NCBI GenBank assembly: GCA_003194485.1
Contig: PQXD01000009.1
Location: 1-34,717, forward strand
Source of the DNA: Deltaproteobacteria bacterium
Lineage (GTDB): Bacteria; Desulfobacterota; Dissulfuribacteria; Dissulfuribacterales; UBA3076
Length of the DNA: 34,717 bases
Direction of reading: 5' to 3'
Positions 15,769-23,906 of this stretch are shown one piece after another; position 1 is the first letter of the stretch, and every line of letters starts with the position of its first letter. Below the pieces are notes generated by a model. That model did not search any database. It was not told the DNA's origin and saw nothing but the letters and a program-made list of their open reading frames with translations. Position numbers and translations under genes: made by a program.

Positions 15769-17013
15769 CTACTTCATTAGTGCATCGGTATGAGAGCTCC
15801 ACTTAAACTGAGTGGTTGTATGATATGTATCATACGCCAGACGGTAGTCGTCAATGGACTTATCCGAAAATGGTATATCACACAGCTCATAGAAGCGCTC
15901 CCAGCCGACCCGCTTCGCCCAGTCCCCGAGGCGTTCATACTTATTGGCGTTTTTCTCGTAGGCCTCAACCATCTTTCTGACAGCCTCGCAAACACCGGGC
16001 CAACGCGGAGGCTCATTTGGGATATACGGAATAATCAACTTTGAGAACGAGGGTTGAGTAATGCGGTTGGAGATCTTCCCGCCGGCCAGGATGGCGACGC
16101 CGTCGCCCTCTGCATCGGCCAGCGGCATGGCCGGGCACATGGTGTAGCAGTTGCCGCAGAACATGCACCTTGGCTCATTCACCCGGACCGACTTGACCTT
16201 CTTGCCGTCCGGAAGCTCAACCGTGGCTGGCTTGATGGCCGCGGTGGGGCATGCAGCTATTGCCAGAGGGATCTCGCAGACGCCGGTAATGCGGTCGTCC
16301 TCAACAAATGGAGGCTTTCTGTGGATGCCCAGCAGGGCAATATCTGAGCAGTGGACCGCGCCGCACATATTGAGGCAGCAGGCCATGGAAATGCGCAGCT
16401 TGGCCGGCAGCTTATGGCTGTGCCAGTACTCAAAGATATCGTCCATCACGCCCTTTACCATACCGGATGCATCAGTGGCCGGGGTATGACAGTGTATCCA
16501 GCCCTGGGTGTGGACGATATTGGTTATTCCTGCGCCGGTGCCTCCGATAGGGAGCTTGTATGATCCGCCGGGATGCTTGAAATTGTTGAGATACTCGATC
16601 AGGTCCTTTAATGTCCCCTCGTCCGTGACGTGGAACTCGACGCTGTTCCGGGTGGTCCAGCGGCAGATACCTTCGCTGAACTTGTCTGCGATATCCGAGA
16701 TCTCACGCATCAGGTTAGTAGTGAGCAACCGCGGGGTACCGCAGCGCACCACCCACATCACATCGCCGGTCTCACTGGTATACTTGATGACACCAGGCTG
16801 GATGATCTCGTGAGTGAGCCACTTGCCGTAGTTCTTCTTGATCACCTCAGGGAAGAACTGCGCATAGTGCGGGGGACCTATGTCCGTGATGCGATTCTCC
16901 ATGGGCTTATCGGGATTGTATTTCTTCTCGGCAAACTCCGGATCATAGGGTGTCTCCAGCAGCTTCGAACAATCGTAACCGGGATCGTCTTTATACATTG
17001 AAGTATCAATCAT
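15769..17013 (-). CDS. dsrB: DsrB, dissimilatory sulfite reductase beta subunit
   Basis: The catalytic beta subunit of the cytoplasmic siroheme/[4Fe-4S] enzyme that reduces sulfite, 414 residues. Siroheme-cluster ligands are visible as C175 (GWIHCHTP) and C212, C213 and C217 ([12 protein letters not shown]). A ferredoxin domain carries C255 (AACPTAAI) and [11 protein letters not shown] (C283, C286, C289, C293). AGGAGGT lies before the ATG, 24 bases after the dsrA stop, so dsrA and dsrB are co-translated. No frameshift or missing cluster residue is seen. DsrB holds the functional siroheme in characterised enzymes. Confidence 0.98.
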   Translation of the reverse strand: MIDTSMYKDDPGYDCSKLLETPYDPEFAEKKYNPDKPMENRITDIGPPHYAQFFPEVIKKNYGKWLTHEIIQPGVIKYTSETGDVMWVVRCGTPRLLTTNLMREISDIADKFSEGICRWTTRNSVEFHVTDEGTLKDLIEYLNNFKHPGGSYKLPIGGTGAGITNIVHTQGWIHCHTPATDASGMVKGVMDDIFEYWHSHKLPAKLRISMACCLNMCGAVHCSDIALLGIHRKPPFVEDDRITGVCEIPLAIAACPTAAIKPATVELPDGKKVKSVRVNEPRCMFCGNCYTMCPAMPLADAEGDGVAILAGGKISNRITQPSFSKLIIPYIPNEPPRWPGVCEAVRKMVEAYEKNANKYERLGDWAKRVGWERFYELCDIPFSDKSIDDYRLAYDTYHTTTQFKWSSHTDALMK

Positions 17014-17037
17014 TTCTTTACCTCCTGTTAAGCTTGA

Positions 17038-18327
17038 TTAAGCAAGGTGCTTTTTGCGGAATTCTGCGAGATCGCGTTTCCATCCACCCGGTACCTCTTC
17101 CTCTTTCCAGAAATGGTACGGATTGGACCTGGGTTCCTTTACGTGCTGCGGAATGGGTTTGCGCCCGAGTATATCTACGATGTAATGCCTGAGGCCCTGG
17201 CGCTGGATGAGCTCGCCAAGTCTCTCCCGGTTCTTGCCCTCTTCCATCCACCAGTCCCACATCAGTTCTACATAGTCCTTGAACTCCTGATAGGGGTATT
17301 CCATCTTCATGAACGGGATGATCAGGGTGGACATCTGGGCGCCTTCAAGGATCGGCGCCTTTGCCCCGTTCAGGATCGTGGCGCCTGTATCCACACCTGG
17401 ACGCAGGGCACTGGGCATGACATTAATGCAGTGCATGCAGCGGACACACTCGCGATCATCGATCTTGAGCTCGTTTCCGTCCATATACATGCACTTGCTG
17501 GGACAGAGATCAATGACCTCTTTCTGGATATCGAACGGGCCCCAGTCGCGATCAGAAAAGGCACCGGCATTGGGTTTTATCTCCCCGCCGATATAGGCCT
17601 GGACCGCCTTCTGGTCTATACGGATATTGTCCCGCCAGGTGCCGATAATGGAAGTACATGCACGTGCAATTGCCGCCACGCAGTCATTGGGGCAGCCGGA
17701 TGTCTTGAATTTGAACTTGTACGGAAAGGCCGGCCTGTGCAGCTCGTCCTGATAGGTCATGGTCAGGTCATAGGTGATGGCCTGTGTATCCAGGCACGAA
17801 TATTCGCAGCGGGCCTTGCCTACGCAGCATGAAGGCGTCCTGAGGTTGGAGCCGGATCCGCCAAGGTCCATGTCGAACTGGTGGGTCAGGTCGAAAAAAA
17901 TGGGCTCCAACTGATCGGTCGTGGTACCGATCATGACCATGTCGCCTGTCGAGCCGTGGAAGTTGAATATGCCGCTTCCGCGATGGTCCCACATATCACA
18001 GAGCTTGCGCAGGAACTTGGTATTATAAAACTTGCTGGCCGGCTGGTTGATACGTAAGGTGTGAAAATGGGCGATGGAGGGGAACTCATGAGGGGCGTCC
18101 GAGTAGCGCCCGATAACCCCGCCGCCATATCCAAAGACACCTACAATACCACCGTGTTTCCAGTGTGTCTCCTTGTGCACATAAGAGAGTTCCATCTGAC
18201 CCAGAAGATCGTAGCAGCACTGGACGCCGCTCTCCGCCCTCGTGTTTATGTCGTCAGCGAAACTCGGCCATGGCCCCTTTTTCAGCTCATCAATCATAGG
18301 AGTATCATGTTTTTTGAGATCTGCCAT
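17038..18327 (-). CDS. dsrA: DsrA, dissimilatory sulfite reductase alpha subunit
   Basis: The alpha subunit of the alpha2beta2 sulfite reductase, 429 residues. Cluster and siroheme residues are seen in SCCVGKARCEYSC (C167, C168, C174, C178) and GCPNDC (C212, C216). The inserted ferredoxin domain has CPSKC (from C275) and CVRCMHC (C294, C297, C300). AAGGAGGAA gives a near-ideal ribosome site before the ATG. It is the first gene of dsrABD, with a probable promoter at 18482-18511 and a leader of about 148 nt containing a hairpin. The sequence is of the bacterial reductive type. Confidence 0.98.
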   Translation of the reverse strand: MADLKKHDTPMIDELKKGPWPSFADDINTRAESGVQCCYDLLGQMELSYVHKETHWKHGGIVGVFGYGGGVIGRYSDAPHEFPSIAHFHTLRINQPASKFYNTKFLRKLCDMWDHRGSGIFNFHGSTGDMVMIGTTTDQLEPIFFDLTHQFDMDLGGSGSNLRTPSCCVGKARCEYSCLDTQAITYDLTMTYQDELHRPAFPYKFKFKTSGCPNDCVAAIARACTSIIGTWRDNIRIDQKAVQAYIGGEIKPNAGAFSDRDWGPFDIQKEVIDLCPSKCMYMDGNELKIDDRECVRCMHCINVMPSALRPGVDTGATILNGAKAPILEGAQMSTLIIPFMKMEYPYQEFKDYVELMWDWWMEEGKNRERLGELIQRQGLRHYIVDILGRKPIPQHVKEPRSNPYHFWKEEEVPGGWKRDLAEFRKKHLA

Positions 18328-18373
18328 TTAATTCTTCCTCCTTAATAGAATGTTGTTAACAGCAGTTTCAGTT

Positions 18374-18403
18374 AAGGAATAAATATAGGTTAACATATTC
18401 CTT
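18374..18403 (-). promoter_or_regulatory. Hairpin in the dsrA leader
   Basis: AAGGAATA (18374-18381) and TATTCCTT (18396-18403) form a perfect 8-bp stem with a 14-base loop containing GTTAAC. A second GTTAAC lies near 18355. The hairpin is 47-76 bases before the dsrA ATG, inside the predicted transcript. It could stabilise the mRNA or be part of an operator; nothing distinguishes these. Confidence 0.4.
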
Positions 18404-18481
18404 TTTGGCACCCAAAACAGTACCAGCACAAAAAATGAATCATCATTCGGCAAAATATAAAAAATTCTTCAACTGTGACTG

Positions 18482-18511
18482 TGTATAATATCTTTTTACT
18501 TCATTTGTCAA
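18482..18511 (-). promoter_or_regulatory. Sigma70-type promoter of dsrABD
   Basis: On the minus strand TTGACA (18506-18511) and TATACA (18482-18487) are 18 bases apart. Transcription would begin near 18475. The rest of the gap between dsrA and the PHP gene (18328-18831) shows no supported gene; a 62-codon frame over the promoter lacks a ribosome site. Confidence 0.55.
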
Positions 18512-18769
18512 CCCCAAAATATCGGTTAATGTACAGGCATTTGTTTCTTTACATGCCAGGGCTTTAAGGAAATTGCTTCCATCAATGAATTGACGGTCTC
18601 GTATAAAGTCAGCGAAATAGGGATTACACACAAGATCTAGTGAATGCTATTGCTGGGGCCTCAACATGCTGTATGGAAGATCGCTCGTCAGGATTTTACA
18701 GGCCATCATGCATTACCAGATGGAGAATTGACTATGAGGATAATTTTTTCTTATTTGACCGAATGGCTA

Positions 18770-18799
18770 TTCAGTATAGTGTGCTCCATAGACTATAAT
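18770..18799 (+). promoter_or_regulatory. Possible promoter of the PHP gene
   Basis: A perfect -10 box TATAAT (18794-18799) is preceded at 18 bases by TTCAGT (18770-18775), a weak -35. Transcription would start near 18806, about 26 bases before the ATG at 18832. Confidence 0.45.
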
Positions 18800-18831
18800 A
18801 TCCGGTTATGATTCCGGGTTCAGGGGTTCAA

Positions 18832-19686
18832 ATGAAATACTGCGATTTGCATATACATACCACGGCATCCGACGGTTCTGATTCACCTGCTGAAGTGATA
18901 CGGATTGCCGTAAACTCAGGTCTTGCAGCAATTGCGGTCACCGACCATGACACTGTGGCAGGCATCCCTGAGGCCCTTGAGGCATCCGGGAAGCTTGGAA
19001 TGGAGATGCTCACCGGCGTGGAACTGAGCGTCCGGATATCACATGGTACCCTGCATGTCCTGGGCTATCTCTTTGATCCTGCTTCACCTGAATTAAACGA
19101 GGTGTTGAAAGAGGTCCAGTCTGCAAGGGCCGCGCGAAATCCCTTGATTCTTGAACGTCTCAGGGATCTGGGTTGCCCGATATCCCGGGGTGAGCTGGAG
19201 GAAATGGGCAAGGGGGGGCAGATCGGGCGCCCGCACATTGCAAGGGCCATGGTGAATCGAGGTTATGTAAGATCCACTGATGAGGCCTTTGCCCGTTATC
19301 TGAAAAAGGGCGCACCTGCCTACGCTCCAAAGTCCATCCTGAGTTCGGAGAGGGCAATAACCACCATACATAAGGCCGGAGGTCTGGCGGTCCTGGCCCA
19401 TCCCGTGTCACTTGAATTCGGAACTCCCGCACACCTGGATGAGCTTGTGGCAATGTGGACAGAGCAAGGGCTCGACGGCATCGAATGTTACTATAGCATG
19501 CACAGCAAGGAGCTGATTAATTTGACTCTGTCGCTCTGCAAGAAGTATGACCTGGTCCCCACCGGCGGTAGCGACTATCATGGCAAGGCCAAACCAAAAA
19601 TAATGGTGGGCAGAGGCATGGGAGGACTGAGGGTGCCTTATAGCTGTGTTGAGGGCCTCAGAGAGAGGAAGGAAAAGAGATGTTGA
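18832..19686 (+). CDS. PHP-domain phosphoesterase (RnnP/TrpH-like)
   Basis: A 284-residue cytoplasmic metal-dependent phosphoesterase. PHP metal motifs are in order: DLHIHTTASDGS near the start (H7, H9), VTDHDTV, GVELSV, LAHPVSLEFG and GGSDYHGKAKP. This resembles the family that hydrolyses 3',5'-nucleoside bisphosphates or short RNA ends. I use the ATG at 18832, with AGGGG before it; an upstream ATG at 18808 has no ribosome site and would overlap the transcription start. It is divergent from dsrABD, and nothing ties it to sulfur metabolism. A peptide-binding protein gene follows 25 bases later. Exact substrate is not readable. Confidence 0.85.
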   Translation: MKYCDLHIHTTASDGSDSPAEVIRIAVNSGLAAIAVTDHDTVAGIPEALEASGKLGMEMLTGVELSVRISHGTLHVLGYLFDPASPELNEVLKEVQSARAARNPLILERLRDLGCPISRGELEEMGKGGQIGRPHIARAMVNRGYVRSTDEAFARYLKKGAPAYAPKSILSSERAITTIHKAGGLAVLAHPVSLEFGTPAHLDELVAMWTEQGLDGIECYYSMHSKELINLTLSLCKKYDLVPTGGSDYHGKAKPKIMVGRGMGGLRVPYSCVEGLRERKEKRC

Positions 19687-19711
19687 ATGCTGAATTTTGA
19701 ATTTTGAGTTA

Positions 19712-21346
19712 ATGAAAAATTTATTATTGTATTTCACTAAAATTTCAATTTTTCTCCCTCTTTCATTTTTTTTCTTCAGCCTTCCACCTTCAGCCTTCCA
19801 CCTTTCTCACGCGGCCGGGCCGGACTACGGCGATGCCATTGTCTTGGGATCCATCGGGGACGCCACTACACTGATTCCCATGCTGGCCTCTGACGCCACA
19901 TCGCACCAGATCGCCGGCCTCATTTACAACGGCCTGGTTAAATACGACAAGGACCTCAGACTGGTTGGGGACCTGGCTGAATCATGGGAAATTTCTCCTG
20001 ACGGTCTTACCATCACCTTTAAGCTCAGGAAGGGGGTTAAGTGGGAAGACGGAGAGCCTTTTACCTCGGAGGACGTGCTCTTCGGCTTTGAGACCATTAC
20101 GGCCCCTGGCACCCCAACTGCATATGCAGGTGATTTCCTGGAGGTCGAAAAGGCCGAGGCCCCTGATCCTTATACCTTTAAGGTGACCTACAGGGAGCCA
20201 TTTGCCCCTGCCCTGAGCTCCTGGGGGAATTTGGTCGTGCTGCCAAAGCACCTGCTGGATGGAAAGGACATCACAAAGAGCGCCCTTGGGCGAAACCCTG
20301 TCGGCCTGGGTCCGTACAGCCTCTCAGAATGGAAGACCCAGGAGCGTATAGAGCTGAAGGCAAATCCCACCTATTTTGAAGGACGGCCTTATCTCGACCG
20401 CTATATAATGAGAATAATACCTGATCCGGCCACCATGTTCCTCGAGCTGAAATCAGGAGGCCTTGACTGGATGGGACTATCCCCAATCCAGTATGAGAGG
20501 CAGACAAACACCCTGTTTTTTAAAAAAAATATCAATAAATATCGCTATCTCTCCTTTTCATATACATATCTGGGTTATAATTTAAAATTTCCTCTCTTTA
20601 CAGACAAAAGAGTAAGACAGGCCATTGCCTATGCCATAGACAAGGATGAAATAATCCGTGGCGTGCTTTTGGGCTATGGAGTAAAGGCAACCGGCCCGTA
20701 CAAACCTGATGCATGGTTTTACAACCCGGATGTCAGGCGTTATCCATATAATCCGAAAAGGGCGCTGGCCTTGCTTTCCGGGGCCGGCTGGGTGGACAGG
20801 GACGGAGACGGCTGGCTGGACAGAAAGGGGAGGCCCTTCTCATTCACGGTAATAACCAATCAGGGTAATCCCCTGAGGGATCGAACAGCACAGATAATTC
20901 AGTACAGGCTCAGGCAGATCGGGATAGACATGAAGATCAGGACCCTTGAGTGGACTGCATTTATCAACGACTTCATAGACAAGAGGCGGTTCGAGGCGGT
21001 AATACTGGGCTGGACATTGGGACAGGACCCTGACATTTATGACATCTGGCACTCTTCCAAGACAGGCGGGAAGGAGCTGAACTTTATCAGTTACCAGAAC
21101 CCCGAGATGGACCGTCTCCTTGTGGAGGGTCGGAGGACCTTTGACCGCAATGAACGTAAGAAAATATACTGGCGTATCCAGGAGATACTGGCTGAGGACC
21201 AGCCCTATACTTTTCTTTACGTTCCAATGGCCCTTCCCGTGATCCACAAGCGTTTCAAAGGTATTGAGCCTGCTCCTGCCGGCATAACTTACAACTTCAT
21301 ACGGTGGTGGGTGCCGAAGCACGAGCAGAAATACATAATGCCTTGA
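19712..21346 (+). CDS. ABC transporter substrate-binding protein, peptide/nickel type
   Basis: A 544-residue exported binding protein of the SBP_bac_5 (DppA/OppA) family. A signal peptide is at 1-35 (MKNLLLYFTKISIFLPLSFF, ending before AAGPDYG). The family pattern GLVKYDKDLRLVGDLAESWE, FKLRKGVKWEDGEPFTSEDV and RVRQAIAYAIDKDEIIRGVL is clear. I take the ATG at 19712. No lipobox cysteine is seen. A perfect 14-bp tandem repeat (19774-19801) lies inside the signal peptide and encodes the Pro/Phe-rich part, so the secretion signal seems built partly from intergenic-type repeat DNA. No permease or ATPase gene is adjacent, so this is an orphan binding protein; the ligand is probably a peptide. Confidence 0.88.
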   Translation: MKNLLLYFTKISIFLPLSFFFFSLPPSAFHLSHAAGPDYGDAIVLGSIGDATTLIPMLASDATSHQIAGLIYNGLVKYDKDLRLVGDLAESWEISPDGLTITFKLRKGVKWEDGEPFTSEDVLFGFETITAPGTPTAYAGDFLEVEKAEAPDPYTFKVTYREPFAPALSSWGNLVVLPKHLLDGKDITKSALGRNPVGLGPYSLSEWKTQERIELKANPTYFEGRPYLDRYIMRIIPDPATMFLELKSGGLDWMGLSPIQYERQTNTLFFKKNINKYRYLSFSYTYLGYNLKFPLFTDKRVRQAIAYAIDKDEIIRGVLLGYGVKATGPYKPDAWFYNPDVRRYPYNPKRALALLSGAGWVDRDGDGWLDRKGRPFSFTVITNQGNPLRDRTAQIIQYRLRQIGIDMKIRTLEWTAFINDFIDKRRFEAVILGWTLGQDPDIYDIWHSSKTGGKELNFISYQNPEMDRLLVEGRRTFDRNERKKIYWRIQEILAEDQPYTFLYVPMALPVIHKRFKGIEPAPAGITYNFIRWWVPKHEQKYIMP

Positions 21347-21373
21347 TTCTGCAGAAACACCCCATGCCAGTGA

Positions 21374-21569
21374 GTAAATATTCGGTGAACCCGTGGTCCA
21401 CTGTGGAAGTTGCCATCCGTGCCCTGCCGCAGGAGCGGTTTACCTTTTGCAGGGTTTCGATCGCGGGCCGGATTGCACTGCCTCTCCGGTCTGCGATGAG
21501 TGAGCTTTGAAACTCGGAAAAAGGCAAACCGCTTCAAGGCAGGATATAATGGGTTCACCGAATATTTAC
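21374..21569 (-). repeat. 195-bp palindromic repeat unit with 19-bp inverted ends
   Basis: GTAAATATTCGGTGAACCC (21374-21392) and its exact reverse complement (21551-21569) bound the unit. Inside, a second inverted repeat around GGAGCGGTTT and AAACCGCTTC surrounds a core with CGCGGGCCGGATTGCAC. It is the reverse orientation of the units at 22922 and 25129. It lies between the binding-protein gene and kdsD and has no open frame of note. Confidence 0.75.
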
Positions 21570-21574
21570 TTTTA

Positions 21575-21799
21575 TGCAACCGGTCACAGGGTATTTCTTC
21601 TGGAAACGATTTGCGTCAGCCCTGTAGTTTTCTTGGCCTTTGCTGCAAGGGAAACCCAGGCTCCGGAGCGCAGCGGAGGAGAACGGGGAGGGTCCCATGC
21701 TTACAAAGGCCTTAAGAAAACAAGGGGCGAGAGCATGTTGGAAGAAGGAGCGCCCTGTGACCGGTTACCAGTGGGCCACGGGTTCATAAGAATATTTAC
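21575..21799 (+). repeat. Structured palindromic repeat, copy B
   Basis: AACCGGTCACAGGG near 21578 pairs with CCCTGTGACCGGTT near 21754. GTTTTCTT..GGCCTTT pairs with AAAGGCCTTAAGAAAAC. The cap at 21645-21700 has the shared core CTCCGGAGCGCAGCGGAG followed by GAACGGGGAGGG. It directly follows the unit at 21374 and ends in GGGTTCATAAGAATATTTAC. The same composite order is found at 25129-25531. Confidence 0.75.
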
Positions 21800-21820
21800 A
21801 TTTTATACAATACACAGGGC

Positions 21821-21850
21821 TTGAAGGTATTGCTCTTTCCAGAGTACAAT
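21821..21850 (+). promoter_or_regulatory. Probable promoter of kdsD
   Basis: TTGAAG (21821-21826) and TACAAT (21845-21850) are 18 bases apart, just right of the composite repeat. The predicted start near 21857 leaves about 30 bases before the TTG start at 21887. Confidence 0.45.
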
Positions 21851-21886
21851 AAATTTTATTTTATTTTATAATAAGGAAGTACGGGC

Positions 21887-22915
21887 TTGAAAAAGCTAAT
21901 AAAGAACAATGAGAATGCGTTGCTGATTGATGAGGATTTTGATTCTATCATTTCTGCCGCCAGGGAAGTTATTGAAATTGAGATAGCCGGGATCAGGCAG
22001 GTAGGCGATCATCTGGATGAAGGCTTTGTAAGGGCCATAAGATTGCTGCTTGAAACCAAAGGCCGTGTAGTAGTAACCGGAATAGGAAAATCAGGTCTTA
22101 TCGGCAGAAAAATAACCGCTACCCTGGCCAGCACAGGTACTCCTGCCATGTTTCTCCATCCGGTTGAGGCCGTGCATGGTGATCTGGGTATGGTTACCAG
22201 AGATGATATAATAATTGCCATCTCAAATAGCGGCGAGACCCAGGAACTCAGGGATCTGATACCCGCTTTCAGAAACAGGGGAATCACCGTAATCGCCATG
22301 ACAGGCAACAGGGAGTCAACCCTTGCCAGGATCAGCGAGGCAATGATAGACACTGGGGTTGACAGGGAGGCCTGCGCCCTCGGCCTGGCTCCTACTGCCA
22401 GCACTACAGCAACCCTGGCCGCCGGCGATGCACTGGCAGTAGTCCTCCTGAAGATGCGGCGATTCAGTGAAGAGGATTTCAGGAAAAATCATCCCGCCGG
22501 AACCCTTGGTGACAGGCTCAGGGTCCAGGTGCGAGAGGTTATGATCACCGGGCCTGAAGTCCCGCTGGCTCGCCTGGGGACCGGTATGGCCGAAATCCTC
22601 AGGGAAATGGACATCAAACGTCTGGGTTCGGTATTGGTGCTTGATGGGGAGGAATCAGTAGTCGGGATCGTAACGGATGGTGATCTGAGAAGGGCACTGA
22701 TTCGTATGGGGGACCTGTCGGAAAAGGTTGTGGAGCAGGTGATGACAAGAAATCCTAAAAGCATCTCTCCGGAAGCCCTTGCGGCAGACGCCCTTGCCCT
22801 TATGGAAAGACACCTTATTACAGTGCTGCCTGTTATCGAAACAGATGGTCAACTGGTTGGAGTGGTGCACCTTCATGATCTTCTGGGTAAGGGGCGGTTC
22901 AGATTTATTGTTTAA
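21887..22915 (+). CDS. kdsD: Arabinose-5-phosphate isomerase (KpsF/GutQ/KdsD family)
   Basis: Converts ribulose 5-phosphate to arabinose 5-phosphate, the first step toward KDO for lipopolysaccharide; cytoplasmic. The 342 residues comprise an SIS domain (TGIGKSGLIGRKITATLAST near 66, FLHPVEAVHGDLGMV, ISNSGETQEL) and two CBS domains (about 215-340; REVMITGPEVPLARL and VEQVMTRNPKSISPEAL). Translation seems to begin at TTG (21887), since AAGGAAG lies 7 bases before it and no ATG is near. It is flanked on both sides by repeat units. Length and domains are complete. Confidence 0.93.
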   Translation: MKKLIKNNENALLIDEDFDSIISAAREVIEIEIAGIRQVGDHLDEGFVRAIRLLLETKGRVVVTGIGKSGLIGRKITATLASTGTPAMFLHPVEAVHGDLGMVTRDDIIIAISNSGETQELRDLIPAFRNRGITVIAMTGNRESTLARISEAMIDTGVDREACALGLAPTASTTATLAAGDALAVVLLKMRRFSEEDFRKNHPAGTLGDRLRVQVREVMITGPEVPLARLGTGMAEILREMDIKRLGSVLVLDGEESVVGIVTDGDLRRALIRMGDLSEKVVEQVMTRNPKSISPEALAADALALMERHLITVLPVIETDGQLVGVVHLHDLLGKGRFRFIV

Positions 22916-22921
22916 AAAGAC

Positions 22922-23116
22922 GTAAATATCCGGTGAACCCGTTATATCCTGCCTTGGAGCGGTTACCTTTTTCCGGGTTTCAAAGCTCACTCATCGCAGA
23001 CCGGAGAGGCAGTGCAATCCGGCCCGCGGTTGAAACCCTGCAAAAGGCAAACCGCTCCTGCGGCAGGGCACGGATGGCAACTTCCACAGTGGACCACGGG
23101 TTCACCGAATATTTAC
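22922..23116 (+). repeat. 195-bp palindromic repeat unit with 19-bp inverted ends
   Basis: GTAAATATCCGGTGAACCC (22922-22940) and GGGTTCACCGAATATTTAC (23098-23116) are inverted ends with one mismatch. The interior carries the inverted pair around GGAGCGGTTACC and GGCAAACCGCTCC and the core GCAATCCGGCCCGCGG. It is the opposite orientation of 21374-21569. The flanks AAAAAGAC and AAAAAACC match at 6 of 8, a weak hint of a target duplication. Confidence 0.75.
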
Positions 23117-23176
23117 AAAAAACCATGTTATATAGTTGCCCTTACAACAAAACAAGGATTTCAGGTAATTGTTCAT

Positions 23177-23445
23177 TATGACTATTGAGTTAGCTCCGCA
23201 TCATATGCTAATTATAACGGGATTATTGGGTAATCATCCCTTGGAGCGACTTGCGGAAGTCCCGCAGTTTTCCTGGCTTTTGCAGTATGGGAAACCCTGG
23301 CTCCGAAGCGCAGCGGAGGAGAACAGGGAGGGTCCCATGCTGCAAAAGCCTCAGAAAACAAGGGATGAGAGCATTGGAGGGACAAGGGATGATTACCCAA
23401 TAATCAAAGACTATATATCGAAGCGGAGCTAACTCAATAGTCATA
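23177..23445. mobile_element. MITE-like element, copy D, with terminal inverted repeats and target duplication
   Basis: The 269-bp element is bounded by perfect 23-bp terminal inverted repeats (23177-23199 and 23423-23445, beginning TATGACTATTGAG). It is flanked directly on both sides by TTGTTCAT (23169-23176 and 23446-23453), an 8-bp target duplication. A second perfect 23-bp inverted pair lies inside (23221-23243 and 23383-23405). The centre holds the shared core: CCCTG/CAGGG and CTCCG/CGGAG helices around AGCGCAG (23295-23328). It has no transposase, so movement would need an enzyme from elsewhere. It sits between the 22922 unit and ssb. Confidence 0.8.
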
Positions 23446-23501
23446 TTGTTCATTAGGTGTAGTATGGGTCAATGCTTATGGCTGAAAGGGAGGTTAAGGA
23501 C

Positions 23502-23906
23502 ATGGCAAGGAGCCTCAATAAGGTTTTGCTCATCGGGCGCTTGGGCGCAGATCCGGAAATACGTTATACCTCTGACGGAACGGCAGTAGCTAATTTCCGC
23601 ATGGCCACAAACCGTCCGATAAAGCGCGGGGATCAGTGGGAGGAAGAGACGGACTGGCACAGGATTGTGGCCTGGAGAAGGCTTGCGGAAATATGCGGCG
23701 AGTATCTGAAAAAAGGAAGCAATGTCTTTGTGGAAGGTCAGATAAGGACCAGGTCCTGGGAAGATCAGGACGGAAATAAGCGGTGGACTACAGAAGTAGT
23801 TGCCAGGGACATGATGATGCTGGATACCAGAGGAGAGAGGGCATCGGGGACAGAAACAGACCTTGAACCGCCGCAGCCGCCGATAGAGGATGACGTTCCT
23901 TTTTGA
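23502..23906 (+). CDS. ssb: Single-stranded DNA-binding protein
   Basis: A 134-residue SSB with an N-terminal OB fold (SLNKVLLIGRLGADPEIRYT, VANFRMATNRP, TDWHRIVAWRRLAEICGEYL, VFVEGQIRTRSWEDQDG) and an acidic tip ending DDVPF, the partner-binding end. It coats ssDNA in replication and repair. I place the start at the ATG at 23502, eight bases after GGGAGG and directly before the conserved SLNKVLLIGRLG, rather than ten codons upstream. The stop overlaps the next gene. The MITE-like element lies about 50 bases before the start and might affect its expression. Confidence 0.95.
   Translation: MARSLNKVLLIGRLGADPEIRYTSDGTAVANFRMATNRPIKRGDQWEEETDWHRIVAWRRLAEICGEYLKKGSNVFVEGQIRTRSWEDQDGNKRWTTEVVARDMMMLDTRGERASGTETDLEPPQPPIEDDVPF

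Noticed and set aside
18443-18631. A 62-codon minus-strand frame upstream of dsrA
   Set aside because: No ribosome site, GTG start in AT-rich DNA, no recognisable family, and it covers the predicted dsrA promoter.
18817-18835. tRNA T-arm-like GGTTCAAAT sequence
   Set aside because: No acceptor, D or anticodon arm can be built around it; no tRNA gene was found in the window.
21507-21824. A 105-codon plus-strand frame across the composite repeat
   Set aside because: It follows the repeat, has a matching frame in the 25129 copy only because the DNA is repeated, and has no ribosome site or recognisable domain.
23169-23453. Intact insertion sequence
   Set aside because: The ends and target duplication look like a transposon, but the 269-bp interior has no transposase or remnant of one.
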